Shown one piece after another: positions 1-12,335 of a stretch of DNA of 64,000 nt (within the stretch, counting starts at the first letter, position 1; each line of letters starts with the position of its first letter). The notes under the pieces were generated by a model. The model did no database searches. It was not told the DNA's origin and worked only from the letters and a program-made list of their open reading frames with translations. The stretch covers positions 9,011,501-9,075,500 of the forward strand of contig JAIUCV010000011.1 of NCBI GenBank assembly GCA_026724425.1, read 5' to 3'. The translations under genes and the position numbers were made by a program. The DNA is from Erythrophleum ivorense (taxonomy: Eukaryota > Streptophyta > Magnoliopsida > Fabales > Fabaceae).

Positions 1-577
1 ATACTATGTGGACATAATCCACATACTGATCCCCAAAATTAGGCTGTTTAATACCTACTAAAATGAGTTATATTGTTTAAGCATCCAACCAATATTTTCA
101 TACAGTTCAAGACAATTAATCGACGCAAAAGAGAATGTCATCCAAATTTAGTTATTTAAAAAGTATCACTTTCAGTTAAAGCTTTAGTGCAGATGTATGC
201 ATAAATGATTTGTTCAAATCCATCAAATGGTGAATTCTCAAGCTATGCTTCACTGCAATAGTTGGTAAGAAGGAAAGTAAACAATAAATCATCTACACCC
301 TAGAGCTACCAAAATGTATAAAACCGTTCAACCAAATGACTTTTCTGTTGAATAATGAAATGAAACAACCTAATTGCAGTTTAAATTTCCCGCCTGGCTC
401 AAATGCATATTCCATAGAAGCAGAAAGTATAAGATGTAGGAGATTAAAGAAGAAGCAAGCCCCAAAATTTTCCATAATTTGGGTGAATGCTTCATGTTCA
501 GTTCCTGTGCAAAAAAACAATTGAACACCTTATACTAGAGCCAAGGTAGCAACACAAGAAAGTACGATGGAACAAAC
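1..577 (-). other. Probable first intron of the bHLH gene
   Basis: This stretch follows a good GT splice donor at the end of the bHLH exon on the minus strand. I see no sequence in it resembling the second half of a bHLH domain, so the remaining exons probably lie beyond the window start. The small open frames here have no recognisable motif. Confidence 0.5.
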
Positions 578-874
578 CTTCTTAGCACCTGGAATTACAC
601 TCCTAAGCGTGTCGAGGTGTGCATTAATCCTTGCCCTCCTCCTCCTCTCTGCCTCACTATGGTTCCTCAAAGCTTCAATACTTCTCTCAGTGGACACACC
701 CTTGCGTTCCAACTTGACAGGGGCAGCCACAAGCTCTCCCCTCTCGTTATCCAAAACTACAGATGAAGATGAAGCAAAGGCACATCCTATTGCAGCGGGG
801 TTATCCAGAAAACCATTAGGACTTCTTCCTGAGACATTTCCACGAACACCTGAACTCCAATCAAATGCTTCCAT
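578..874 (-). CDS. bHLH transcription factor, first exon (partial gene)
   Basis: This is the first coding exon (99 codons, phase 0) of a basic helix-loop-helix transcription factor. The start is the ATG at 874 and the exon ends before the GT at 577-576. Residues 70-99 hold the basic region and first helix. The G-box-type reading triad is visible as H72, E76 and R80 in HSEAERRRRARIN, followed by a helix ending SVIPGAKK. The split just after helix 1 and the wording of the basic region resemble the plant bHLH30/51/106/107 group (the AKS/TMO5-like clade); that subgroup is inferred. Helix 2 and the C-terminal ACT-like region are not in the window. The first 65 residues look disordered, with a Ser run at 35-38. 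It should act in the nucleus as a dimer on E-box/G-box DNA. Confidence is high for bHLH and moderate for the subgroup. Confidence 0.85.
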
Positions 875-1330
875 GGCGAAATTAAGGGGTCAAGAGACCA
901 AAGGGTAGTGAGGCAATTTCAGAAACAGTAGGTGAACAGAGAAGAAGCAAGAAGACCAGGAAGCGTTGGACTTTGGGGGGACAAGACCCAAAAGGCAACC
1001 TTGGAAGGTGTAGCTTGAGTTGGAATGTAGTGGGCAAGACTGTTGTGGTGGTTTCTGTAATTTCCATTAGTGAAACAAGGCAAAGCCTGATTCAGTCTGA
1101 GAGGATTTAATGGTGGAATGGAAAAGTGATGTTGTTTGTCATGTTGGGGTTTGGATTGGACCGAGTTTGGAATGAAAGATGCAAGGAAGAGGGAAGGGTG
1201 GTCAAGTGGAGAATCAGAAGTAATCAGCGAATGCTGAGGCAGTGAGACAGAGAAGGGGAAGATCGCAAGAGGGAAGAGTACGTTACCTGTTTAGGTGGGG
1301 GAATCCAGTACTCCACTTTAACATCGAAGA
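875..1330 (-). promoter_or_regulatory. 5' UTR and promoter-proximal region of the bHLH gene
   Basis: This is a purine-rich (plus strand) and less AT-rich stretch directly upstream of the bHLH ATG, before the sequence turns very AT-rich near 1335. On the minus strand a donor-like CAG|GTAACG occurs near 1287, so a 5' UTR intron is possible. No TATA box was fixed with confidence. Confidence 0.35.
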
Positions 1331-1334
1331 AATT

Positions 1335-4300
1335 CTCGTCTCACTTGTTTTTTTTTTAAATTAAAAAAAAAAGAATAAGACAGATAAATTTCTAATTATT
1401 AGAGACTTTGTTTGACATCAAATTTTTTAATAAAACATTTTTATTTATTATTTACAAATTTTTTTTAATGAATTCATTGTCCAAGATGAATCATTAATCA
1501 ATAGGTTAAGGATATTGTGAAAACAATTTTTTTAATAAATTCATTGTCCAATGCCAATCATTAATCAATAGATTAAAGATGCTGTGAAAACTCGAGAGAG
1601 TAAACCAACAACAAAAAAAGCCGATACATAGGCCAGTATCAACCTCTCGTAGATCGAGACTAGCCTTCTTTTAAAAATAAAATTACAAATGGGTGTCCCC
1701 AAAAAAAAAAAATACAGCAATTGGAATAATATGAAGGAAAAAATTTATATTTATTTTTTATATTTTTTATTATCAAAAATTTTTAATTAAAATATTTTAA
1801 ATATATTATTTTTCTATAATATCATATTGAATAATCAAAAATTTTAATAACAAAGAGATAATAAATTGTACCTAAATATAATCTTCAAAAGAATCTCGAC
1901 AATCCTTGTTTTATAATTTTTGTTGGGGGTCCCCACATTAGTGTAAAAAAGCCCCTAGAACAGTGTCAGTTTAATTTTGCTGTTTGATTTTCTTTTAGAT
2001 TTGGGTCCCTTTATCTCAAAAATAAAAATAATAATAAAAGATGAAGAGTTATGTTTCAAAATATTTATTTTTTACAACAAATCTCCAATTTTTTTAAAAA
2101 TTAGTATCACTCTTAACATAAAATGTTAAAATCTAACTTAAATTTGAAACATCAGACTTTTGGTTTCTGCAGAAGCTATATAAAATACCTAGCATTTAGG
2201 AATCAATAATTTGAGGGAAATTGTATGTCACCATTATTAAGGGTATGGAATAATAGAAAATTTTTCTTTTTATTTTTTAATATTACAATTAATTCTTTAT
2301 TATTCGATATTAAATTGTAATAACCTCCTTTATCATTTATAAAATAAAAAATAAGAGGAAAAAAATTTATACCATTATTGACATGTATAAGATCCAGCAT
2401 TTGAATCAAGCAATAAAAAAGATTATTAAAAAAACTATTTTAATCACTCTGAAAAAAAGCAGCTGGTTAACCTAGCCATTTACATCTAGAAGATGGCTGC
2501 GAAAAGAAAAAGGAAGAAAATTTGTGAACAGAAGCAAAAGAAAAAAATTACAAATCAAAGAAAAAAACAATATATCACAGTAGTAGATGGATTCAAATTT
2601 TAGTGGTCCTGTGCATAATTCTGTAAGTCTTAAAAAAGAAAAGAAAAAAAGAACTGCCATAATAATAAACAGTATTACACAATAAAAATTGTTATAATTT
2701 TTATATAAATAGATAATATATATATATATATATATTAGATTCTCATCAAGAATGTGTTTTATTTATTTTTTCTGACTTTTTTTAAATAATATTTGCAATT
2801 CTTCTTTTTTTTTTGGGATAAACTTTTGAATTTGTCACTTCTAAAATAGGATATTCACTAAAAAAAAATTAAAGCCAGGGTCAATGGACTAAAACAATAA
2901 TTAAATCTTCTTCACGCTAATCCAGCAAAACCAGGAAGGTGCCATAAGTCATCAAATTTAAGACCAATAAGAATACGACTCCTGGTTGCTTGAACTTTGC
3001 GCTTGCTCTTTATTTTCCCCATTAGATAATTTGTCCAAATCAACGCAAACCCTAAAGTGGCTCTTTTTTATTTTATTTTATTTATGGTAGTTTTAAATTT
3101 TAGCTAAGACTCAATTATTATTAAGATTTTGGTTTTTATCTAAGTATCTAAAACTCCAATTTATTAAGAGATGTGGAGTATTGAAATCTCTTATCACACA
3201 CACACACACAAATGGGACAAGAAAGAAAGAGTTTTTTTGGTACATATATAATTTTAACAAAAAGTCTATTTTGGTTTTCTAAGAATAATGTTTAGCATCA
3301 ATTATTTCTTTTAAAAAAATTTTATGTTACTTTAGTACTCACAATTATAACTCCCTTATAATTTTATTCTTTTAAAGATACTAAGCTGATTGTCTATAGT
3401 CTTCTGAAGAAATAATTACGAGGTTGAAACAAAATTAAATTTTCTTAATATTAAAATGATATAACAAATTTTTTTATAGAGAATCTTAGAGATGTTTGAT
3501 ACACCGGTAGATTACTTTCAAAAATGTTTAAATTATAAATCTTTCTTTTTTATTTTGAAAAATTATATTCTCATATCCTAAAATAAAAGAATACATTGCA
3601 CTAATATCCTTTGCAATGAAAGATATATTACATTTACACTTATTTTAACTAAAATATTATTATATTTATTATTTAAATAATATAATAAGTACTAAATTTA
3701 TGATTTTTAATATAAAATAAAAAATATTAAAGTACAAGTTTGAGATATACATGAAGTTATATTTTTTTAATAAAATAAATTAATAAAGTTTTTTAGGGTA
3801 TTTTAGTTATTTTCTGACTTCAAATGATATTTGTGTATATTATTATAAGAATAAAAAAAATTGTGAGTAATTTACCTTTGATGCATGGTTATCTCATATT
3901 TAATTACATGTTGAATACAATAGTATAAGATACTAATTTATATTATATTTTTTATAAAGTTCATATTTTGTATAATAATTAAAAAAATGTTATATAAATG
4001 ATTCAAGTGCTACTTTATAGAATAATAGAAGTTAACAAAACTGAAACTAAAAATAATATAATATGAGATTCTTATATATTTTTTGTGATACGAAATACCA
4101 CTCAAATGAAATAAAATCATCGCATAGAACTTGCGAATATCAATAAATTAAATACAGATTTGTAATAAAACCTTTTGATATACTGTTGGAAGTGATAGAA
4201 GTTATACATACTATTTGTTTTCATTTAAAAAGAAAAAAGAGAATTAATAAAATAAGTAGTATTTTGGTAGTATTCAAATACGCTAATAAATCCACATATG

Positions 4301-4756
4301 AATGTTTAATGAGGCATGATGGGGAAGTGTTTGAGGATGAATGGGGATGGCAATATAGAAGTATAGATAAAAGAGGAGTGATTAAGACTTCGTGTGATGT
4401 GAAAATAGGTTTTGTGATTAGCAGAAATTGCGTCTCCGTCTCTTGCGCATCTGGAAAGGCACGCAATGCTTGAATCTGCATTTGGATTCATTCGTTGGAG
4501 AATGTTTCTTTAATAAGCAAAAGCTCGCTTTAAGTTAGGCAAAAGCCGATTTTGAGTCACCCTTTAGGCTAAGGAGCCAACTAATCACTTTTTTTATTAT
4601 GTTAATTACGGCTTTTCCAATCACTTTCGTTTCACATTAGAGTTGTTAATCCATTAGCCACGTCGCTGATAGTGACACAAATCAATGCCCTTCTTTTCCT
4701 AATGGCCACCAACGTCTCCTTTGTCACTTTTACCCTTCATGGTGGTTCTCCACCTT
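1335..4756. other. AT-rich intergenic DNA, no gene seen
   Basis: Low-complexity AT-rich sequence with a (TA)n tract near 2717-2736 and a short (CA)n tract near 3197-3210. An open frame at 4186-4473 has no recognisable domain and an equally long frame on the opposite strand, so it is not called. Confidence 0.6.
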
Positions 4757-7700
4757 CTGATTTGACTAATTATATTTGCTCATGCCATTTTGCAACCAAA
4801 CCGTAATATCTAATGGAGAAATTTAATCAAGTCATAAACTCAAAGGAGAGCCAAACAGGTTGCTCAAGTAAAAAAAAAAGGCATAATGGAAAAACATGAT
4901 TGATGGATTCATTTGACTCATGAAAAAAATGACGATATTCCTGAATAGACAAGGGATGTATATAATGAATTGACATTAAAGAAAGAACATTCCATAATAA
5001 TTTCTACAAAAAAACAACTCATAATGAAAGTTAAAGTTTTCATATATAGGTCATCCCAAGTTATAAATCTTAATGAACAACTAGATTTTAAGTCTTGAAG
5101 TAATAACCAATAACCATTTAAAATCTTATATTCACCAAAATAATTACTAGTCCAAGCAAAAGAATCCACTTGACCTATAATGTAAAAAGATGTTTGGACA
5201 AACTGATGAATTTGTTCTGAAGGATATAATTGTGATAAACCTTGTATATTCTACCTTTCTTGTTCATGTAGAATAAAGTTGCTAATAGTTTCATATAAGA
5301 CTAAAGCACCAAATTGCATAAACCACCAATGATGGTTTAAAAAGCAGATTTTGCATAAGTTACCAACTCGCCATTGAAGATTATTACATATTATCATACA
5401 AGATTCCTAATCCCCTTCCCAATTTAAGCTATTGCTAAATAACTATTCAATTAACCACCAAAACAAGCCCTATATTACTTAGGCCCTAAAATATGTGCAA
5501 CAAAAGACTTTGAAACATCTAAAACTATTTTCTAGACATATTTTTTTAATAAAGCCTTATTAAACTAAATCTACTTAAATCTAAAACCCTTCAAAGAGGT
5601 AGGAGGACAAACCTCTAACCATTTTAGTAAATGCATTTTCAGCCCAAATTCAAAATAACCAAAAAAAAAAATTGGACAAATTCATATCTATTTCATGACA
5701 ATACTCCTTAAGAAGCTCAAAATAAGATAATGGAATATGTCAATATAAAATTGATAATCGATTTTATTAATGCAACTCTTCTCAATGGTGACAACAAAAC
5801 AAGCTTTCAAGCTTGCAATTTTTGATTAATTTTATTTGCTACATTCCTAAATCACTAAGTTTTAACTTGCTTTATATCAACCCATGTATTTAAGTATTTT
5901 CTAAGTCAATATTTAAATTTCAAATCAAACATCTTAGACAATAGTTTCATTGTGGTTTATGCACACTTGCATTTTTGACATTGGAACATTTTCACGTTTC
6001 TTTGAGGTTTCAAATTTCAATTCATACAAACAATTTCTTTGTTGCTATCTTTACTATATTATCTTAAAATTCCAAAAATAAAAGGAATGGTGTGTTTCTT
6101 TTATCTATTTAAATTTGATTTCTATTTAATACTATAAGAAAATGTTTATTACGTAAATAAATTTTATATTTTCAAGAATGTGAGGTTAAAAATGTTCCAT
6201 GCTTTCTTTTTTTGGAACGCAAACAAAAAAAAATATTTAAAAAATATTACATTCTCACCACTATTTAGATTTTCATTTCCATGCATAATGTTATATTTTC
6301 ATTATATGAGAATATTTTTCCTTTTTTCTAAAAGATGAAATTATTTTCTTTATATTATAAGTTATAATATCAATTCATCTTTTATCCAGCATCTCTTCTG
6401 AAAAACAAAAAAATTATCTTTATACCACTATCTCTTACAAATAAAATCCTAATTTTATTAAATCGCTATAAGGAAATGCATCACCAAGATTGTTTAAAAA
6501 TAAAATTTAATTTTGTTAAGTCTAAAAATACTACTAAATGAATAAAAGTGCTAAGGTAGTGGATTATAACATTGATCATCATCTGGTAGCGACTTAAACT
6601 TCACACTATATCGTACGTGAAAAAAAAATAGTCTTGTAAAAATGAACAAAAAATAAACTGTAAGCATATACTAATTTAATTGCTTATATCTGATCACAAC
6701 TTAAAATAGGTTTGAATGATAATTATATTGTGCTAAAACAATCCAAAGTGTTGATTGAATCAAGACCCTGTGCTCTATGAGCTACAAAAATTAGAAGTTT
6801 CATATACCAATAGTCTCCACCTTCCTCTGCCAGATTGGATGTTGATGAGAGCATTAAACGACCAAATCATTGACCCAAAAAAAAAAAAAAGAACAACAAA
6901 CGAGGGGCTAAAACCCAAAAAATTAGGGATATCTAACGACCCAAACAACCAGATTCCTATATGAGCAGAAGATACTGTAGGGCTGACCCATTATATGATA
7001 ACGTTAAATTTCTATTCTGTTAACTGCCAATGTGCATGGTTATTCTAAAGTTTAGATTCTTTCACGTCAAGGTTATTGCGTGAGAGAGAAAATAATATGT
7101 AGAGTCCGCAAAAGTAAATTTTACTAAATCACACATATTGTGTCCTTTATTATTATTATTTTTCACATGAGAATCTCTTGAATGTAAGAAAATTTGAACT
7201 GCCTACAAAATTTTAATGATCTCCCCCTATTAACTAAATTTTTCTCAATTAATAAATAGAAGCTTAGGTAACAATTAATACATGACTTGAAATTGTCAAG
7301 ATGACATTTTTTTCCCCTATAATGACATTGTTTAAGCAAACTTTTTTTTTTCCAAAAATGCTGTCAATTTAACAGTCATTTGACTTTGTAAAATTTGTCT
7401 ATATTATGACATTTTAAGGGATAACACAACATGGGCAAATATAGTTTGTGAGTTAATGGCTTTCTATTTACTAATTGCAGAAAATTTGCATATATGGAAG
7501 GACCATTTTAATTTAAAAAAAATAGATAATTATATTGGAAGACTTCATATATAAAGAATTAAATTAAGAAGATAATATTTTTTAGATATTAAATAATTAA
7601 TTTACTCTAAAATATAAAAAATTTGGTACATTTTTTTCAAATATTTAGTAATAAGTTAAAAATATATATGTATATATTCCATTACCCCTTCAATCATATA

Positions 7701-7862
7701 ATATTATAGTGGCATGACATACCCTAAAATGCATGTCCAAATTTTTAATATATTTTTAAAAAAATTATTTAAATAAGAAATTACATTAATTAATTTTTTA
7801 TAAGTTAAATAATTTTTCAATATATATATTAATAACTGCTTTTTTTATTAATTTAAATATAT
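4757..7862. repeat. Tandem segmental duplication, copy A (about 3.1 kb)
   Basis: This segment aligns collinearly with 8658-11677. The first part (to about 6080) shows frequent substitutions and small indels against copy B. The rest is nearly identical over long runs, for example 7320-7560 against 11070-11310. Copy A has about 100 bp (about 7075-7175) that copy B lacks. The ends are set where similarity fades and are accurate to some tens of bases. About 800 bp of unrelated spacer separates the copies. Confidence 0.9.
4780..5960 (-). mobile_element. Decayed LINE, 3' part of ORF2 (copy A)
   Basis: Reading the minus strand through many stops and frame changes gives the plant LINE pattern downstream of the reverse transcriptase core: KINQKLQAWK, then a strand resembling LSxAGRxxLIKSVI, FNKALLKK, and lastly a segment like the zinc-binding RVT tail (ESINHVF). 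No frame is intact, so it is a fossil. The family assignment rests on this motif order and on the same order in copy B. No poly-A tail or target duplication was located. Confidence 0.6.
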
Positions 7863-8657
7863 TGAAAAGGAATGTCTTTTGAAATTGATTTTGTAGCTTA
7901 GAGCATAGACTATTTGGAATTAGTAAAATATGATAAGATGGAAAATAGAAAAGCAAACTCCAAATCTCTTAATGAAGAATTTGCAAAACATGCATTGGAT
8001 ATCTTAAGGATTAACAAGAAATTTTTGTTGAGTAATAAAAATAAAGCATGTCTTATGGTGAAATGCAGATTCTTTGCTCCTACAAAACAAGAGCATTGCG
8101 TGCTTCTTTTATATTTATTTTTTTTAATGTTAAACATTATTTTCTTATAAGTTGATAGTTAGAAAACTTTATTTATTTTGCATTTTGCTTCTTTTAAAAA
8201 TTAAAAAAAATAAAAAATAAAATCTAGATTGTTCAAATTTTTATCTGGACAGTCCAGATGCTTTGCAAATAAGAGCAGAGAATCCACATTCCTTATGGTG
8301 TCAAATAAAACTTTTTCTTGAGTTTAATCATATTTGCCAATCTAGACCCATTCCCTAAAAATAGTGTAACCAAATCATGCAAAAATCAAAACAGGATGTT
8401 TTGTTAGCTAAGTATCCTAGAATAGTAATTGCTAGTCAATAGTAAAATGACAATCTCATATATTAATGACAACAAGAAAATTATATTAACGCTCAACAAC
8501 TTATAAAGAAGCTGAAGGATAATGCTGTCAACTAAGCTGTTAAATGATCCATAACATAAATTCAAGCCCATAGGGTAGATCCCATAAAATATTCTTATTA
8601 TGATGATGTTAAATGATATAATGTATCAAAATGAAAACCATAGCATACTCATTACCT
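7863..8657. other. Spacer between the duplicated segments
   Basis: An open frame occurs at 7914-8150 with an opposite-strand frame of similar size and no recognisable motif. I see no gene or repeat structure here. A single event would have to have carried this spacer with one copy, or it was inserted later. Confidence 0.5.
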
Positions 8658-8689
8658 TTTGATTTGATTAACCATATTCTCTCAAGCCA

Positions 8690-9860
8690 TTTTTGTAACT
8701 AAACCATGACATCTAGCAGAGAAATTCGATCAACTCATAAATTCAAATGAGAGCCAAACAAATTGCTCACGTAAAAGGGTACAATAAAAAAACATGATTG
8801 AGGGATTCATTTGACCCATGACAAAAACAACAATATTCCTCAACAGACAAGGGATGCATACAAAGAATAGATATTAAAGGAAGAACATTATGTAATAATC
8901 TCTAAAGAAAAACAATAACTCATAATGAAAGTTAAAGTTTCCATCGATCATCCTAAATCATAAATCTTAACAGATAACTAGATTATAAGCCTTCAAGCAA
9001 TAACCAATACCCATTTTACTATTTTAGGCGAAAGAATCCACTTACCTATAATGGAAAAAAGTATTTAGACAATATGTTGAACTTGTCCTGAAGGACATAC
9101 TTGTGATAAACCCTATATATTTCACTTTCCTTGTTCTTCATGCATAATAAAGTCACTGACAATCTCACAAAATACTAGAGCACTTGATTGTATAAACCAT
9201 TAATGGTGGTTGAAAAAGGAGATTTTGCATCCATAACCAACTGGCCACTAAAGATTATCGCATATTATTAGACAAGATTTTCTAATCTCCTTGCAAATCT
9301 AAGTTGTTGCTAAATGACTATTTAATTGACTATCATAACAAGTCCCATAATACTTAGACCTCAAAACATGTGCAAAAAAGACTTTGAAACATCTAAAACT
9401 AATTGCTAGACATGTCTTGTCAATAAAAGCCCTATTAAAATGAATTTACTTAAATCTAAGACCCTTCAAAGAGTTACGAAAACAAACCTTTGGCCATTTT
9501 AATAAATGCATCTATGGCTTAAATTCAAAATAACCACAAAAAAAGATAACTTCATGTCTATTTCATGACAATATTTTTTAAGAAACTCAAAACAAGATAA
9601 CATATTATGCCAATGCAAAATTGATAACCAATTTTATCAATGTAACAATTTTCAATTGTGGCAACAAAACAAACTTCCAAGCCTATAATTTTTTATTAAT
9701 GTTATCCACTATATTCCTAAATAACTAAGTTTTAACCTACCTTATATCAACCTGTTTATCTAATTATTTTTCAAGTCAAGATTTAAATTTCACACCAAAC
9801 ATCTTAGATAACAATTTCTTCAACCTATGTGGTACACAAGCATACTTGCACCTCAAATAT
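8690..9860 (-). mobile_element. Decayed LINE, 3' part of ORF2 (copy B)
   Basis: The minus-strand translation around 9620-9720 reads NINKK, a stop, then AWKFVLLPQ and VTLIKLVINFAL. This is the motif that follows the reverse transcriptase core in plant LINEs (KLxxWKxxxLSxAGRxxLIKSV). Further on, remnants like NESLNHVF match the zinc-binding tail. Stops and frame changes throughout show it is dead. It is duplicated together with its surroundings (see copy A). Confidence 0.6.
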
Positions 9861-11478
9861 TAGATCATTTTCGTGTTTCTTTGAGGTTTTAAATTTCAAT
9901 TCACGGAAACAATTTCTTCATTGCTATGTTTACTGGATTATCTTAAAATTCCACAAATTAAAGAAATGGTGTGTTTCTTTTACCAGTTTAAATTTGATTT
10001 CTATGTAATACTCTAGGAAAATGTTTATTACGTAAATAAATTTTATATTTTCAAGAATGTGAGATTAAAAATGTTTCATGCTTTTTTTTGGTACGCGAAC
10101 AATTTTTTTTTAAATATTACATTCTCACCACTATTTAGATTTTCATTTCCATGCATAATGTTATATTTTCATTATATGAGAATATTTTTTCTTATTTTTA
10201 AAAGATGATTTTTTTTATAAGTTATAATATCAATTCATCTTTTATCCAGCATCTGTTCTGAAAAACAAAAAATTTATCCTTATACCACTATCTCTTACAA
10301 ATAAAATACTAATTGTATTAAATCGATATAAGGAAATGCATCATTAAGATTGTTAAGAATAAAATTTAACTTTGTAAAGTCTAAACACACTACTAAATGA
10401 ATAAAAGTGCTAAGATAGTGTATTATAACATTGATCATCATCTGGTAGCCACTTAAACTTCACACTATATCCTGCGTGAAAAAAAAAAAATAGTCTTGTA
10501 AAAATGAACAAAAAATAAACTGTAAGCATACTAATTTAATTGCTTATATCTGATCACAACTTAAAATAGGTTTGAATGAGAATTATATTGTGCTAAAACA
10601 ATCCAAAGTGTTGATTGAATCAAGACCCTTTGCTCTATGAGCTGCAAAAATTAGAAGGTTCATATGCCAATAGTCTCCACCTTCCTCTGCCAGATTGGAT
10701 GTTGATGGAAGCATCAAACGATCAAATCATTGACCTAAAAAAAAAAAGGAGCAAACGAAGGGCTAGAACCCATAAAATTGGGGACATCTAACGACCCAAA
10801 CAACCAGATTCCTATATGAGCCAGAAGATGCTGTAGGGCTGGCCCATTATATGATAACGTTGAATTTCTATTCTCTTAACTGCCAATGTGCATGGTTATT
10901 CTAAAGTTTAGATTCTTTCACGTCAAGGTGTTGAGAATCTCTTGAATGTAAGAAAATTTGAACTACCTACAAAATTTTAATGATCTCCCCCTATTAACTA
11001 AAATTTTCTCAATTAATAAATAGAAGCTTATGTAACTATTAATACATGACTTGAAATTGTCAAGATGACATTTTTTTCCCATAATGACATTGTTTAAGCA
11101 AACTTTTTTTTTCCAAAAATGCTGTCAATTTAACAGTCATTTGACTTTGTAAAATTTGTCTATATTATGACATTTTAAGGGATAACACAACATGGGCAAA
11201 TATAGTTTGTGAGTTAATGGCTTTCTATTTACTAATTGCAGAAAATTTGCATATATGGAAGGACCATTTTAATTAAAAAAATAGATAATTATATTGGAAG
11301 ACTTCATATATAAAGAATTAAATTGAGAAGATAATATTTTTTAGATATTAAATAATTAATTTACTCTAAAATATAAAGAATTTGGTACATTGTTTTCAAA
11401 TATTTAGTAATAAGTTAAAAATATATATGTATATATTCCATTACCCCTTCAATCATATAATATTAAAGTGGCATGACA

Positions 11479-11570
11479 TACCCTAAAATGCATGTCCAAA
11501 TTTTTAATATATTTTTAAAAAATTACCCTAAAATGCATGTCCAAATTTTTAATATATTTTTAAAAAATTA
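11479..11570. repeat. 46-bp tandem duplication inside copy B
   Basis: Two adjacent near-identical units, each starting CCCTAAAATGCATGTCCAAA and running into ATATATTTTTAAAAAATTA. Copy A has one unit, so this arose after the large duplication. Confidence 0.85.
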
Positions 11571-11677
11571 TTTAAATAAGAAATTACATTAATTAATTTT
11601 TTAATATTTGTAAGTTAAATAATTTTTCAATATTTATATTAATAACTTCTTTTTTATTAATTCAAATATATTTTAGA

Positions 11678-12335
11678 TACTATGTTGTGCTTTTCTTTCC
11701 TTTTTTTTTCGCAGTTTATTCATGGAAACAATCAAGTTCCACTCTAACCAGTTAAACTTATGCTTGTCATATATGATGAATAAGATCAGAACTTCTGACG
11801 CTTATTGCAACATTTCTTCCTAATATGTTTATTAAAAAGTGTAGTTTCTTTGTTTATCTTCTGACTGATGATATATTTGTGTGGATTATAACAATTACAA
11901 ATTAATCATATTAATGTATTTGTTATCAGATATGTTTGTTGGGGCAATTGTTGGGTTAACTTCAACAGCATTAACATTTAGACGCTAAAGGTTTGTGACA
12001 TGTTATTATAACCTTCACGACCATGCTCGCAATGCCATTGCCAGAATTGCCATCACTTCCATATCCCATTGCCAATAACTTTTCCACTACCCGCATCATC
12101 TCAATACCTTTAGCTGTGTTCAGTTGAACAAAATGTTAGTATCATCTCAATAATGTTCACATATTATTGCCTAATGCAACAAATAATACATTGATTTTTT
12201 TGAGTCTCCTTATAGATTCCATAGATACCAAATTGTGTTGGTTATTTGGCACGCAGGTAAAAAAATAGACAAGTATGAGTCAAACTGCTGGTGATTCTCA
12301 TCTCCCTTGACAATCCTTTTATCTCTATCATGCAG
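11678..12335. other. Spacer upstream of the KARI pseudogene; no upstream exons recognised
   Basis: I searched this region for the transit peptide and NADPH-binding exons of ketol-acid reductoisomerase and found none in recognisable form. A frame at 12280-12310 weakly recalls the hydrophobic strand that precedes the retained exons, but not enough to call. Confidence 0.5.

Larger units (their letters stand above)
8658..11677. repeat. Tandem segmental duplication, copy B (about 3.0 kb)
   Basis: Collinear with 4757-7862. Relative to copy A it lacks about 100 bp after position 10930. It carries a private tandem duplication of about 46 bp at 11479-11570, beginning ACCCTAAAATGCATGTCC, which is present once in copy A. 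Divergence from copy A is much higher in the LINE-containing half than in the distal half. Confidence 0.9.

Noticed and set aside
567..908. Plus-strand open frame of 113 codons
   Set aside because: It is antisense to the bHLH exon, whose minus-strand reading has a clear DNA-binding motif.
4186..4481. Overlapping open frames on both strands
   Set aside because: No recognisable motif, no start or splice context, and equal length on both strands, typical of chance.
6755..6964. Open frame in duplicated copy A
   Set aside because: The homologous region of copy B (about 10600-10820) has indels that break the frame, so there is no sign of selection for coding.
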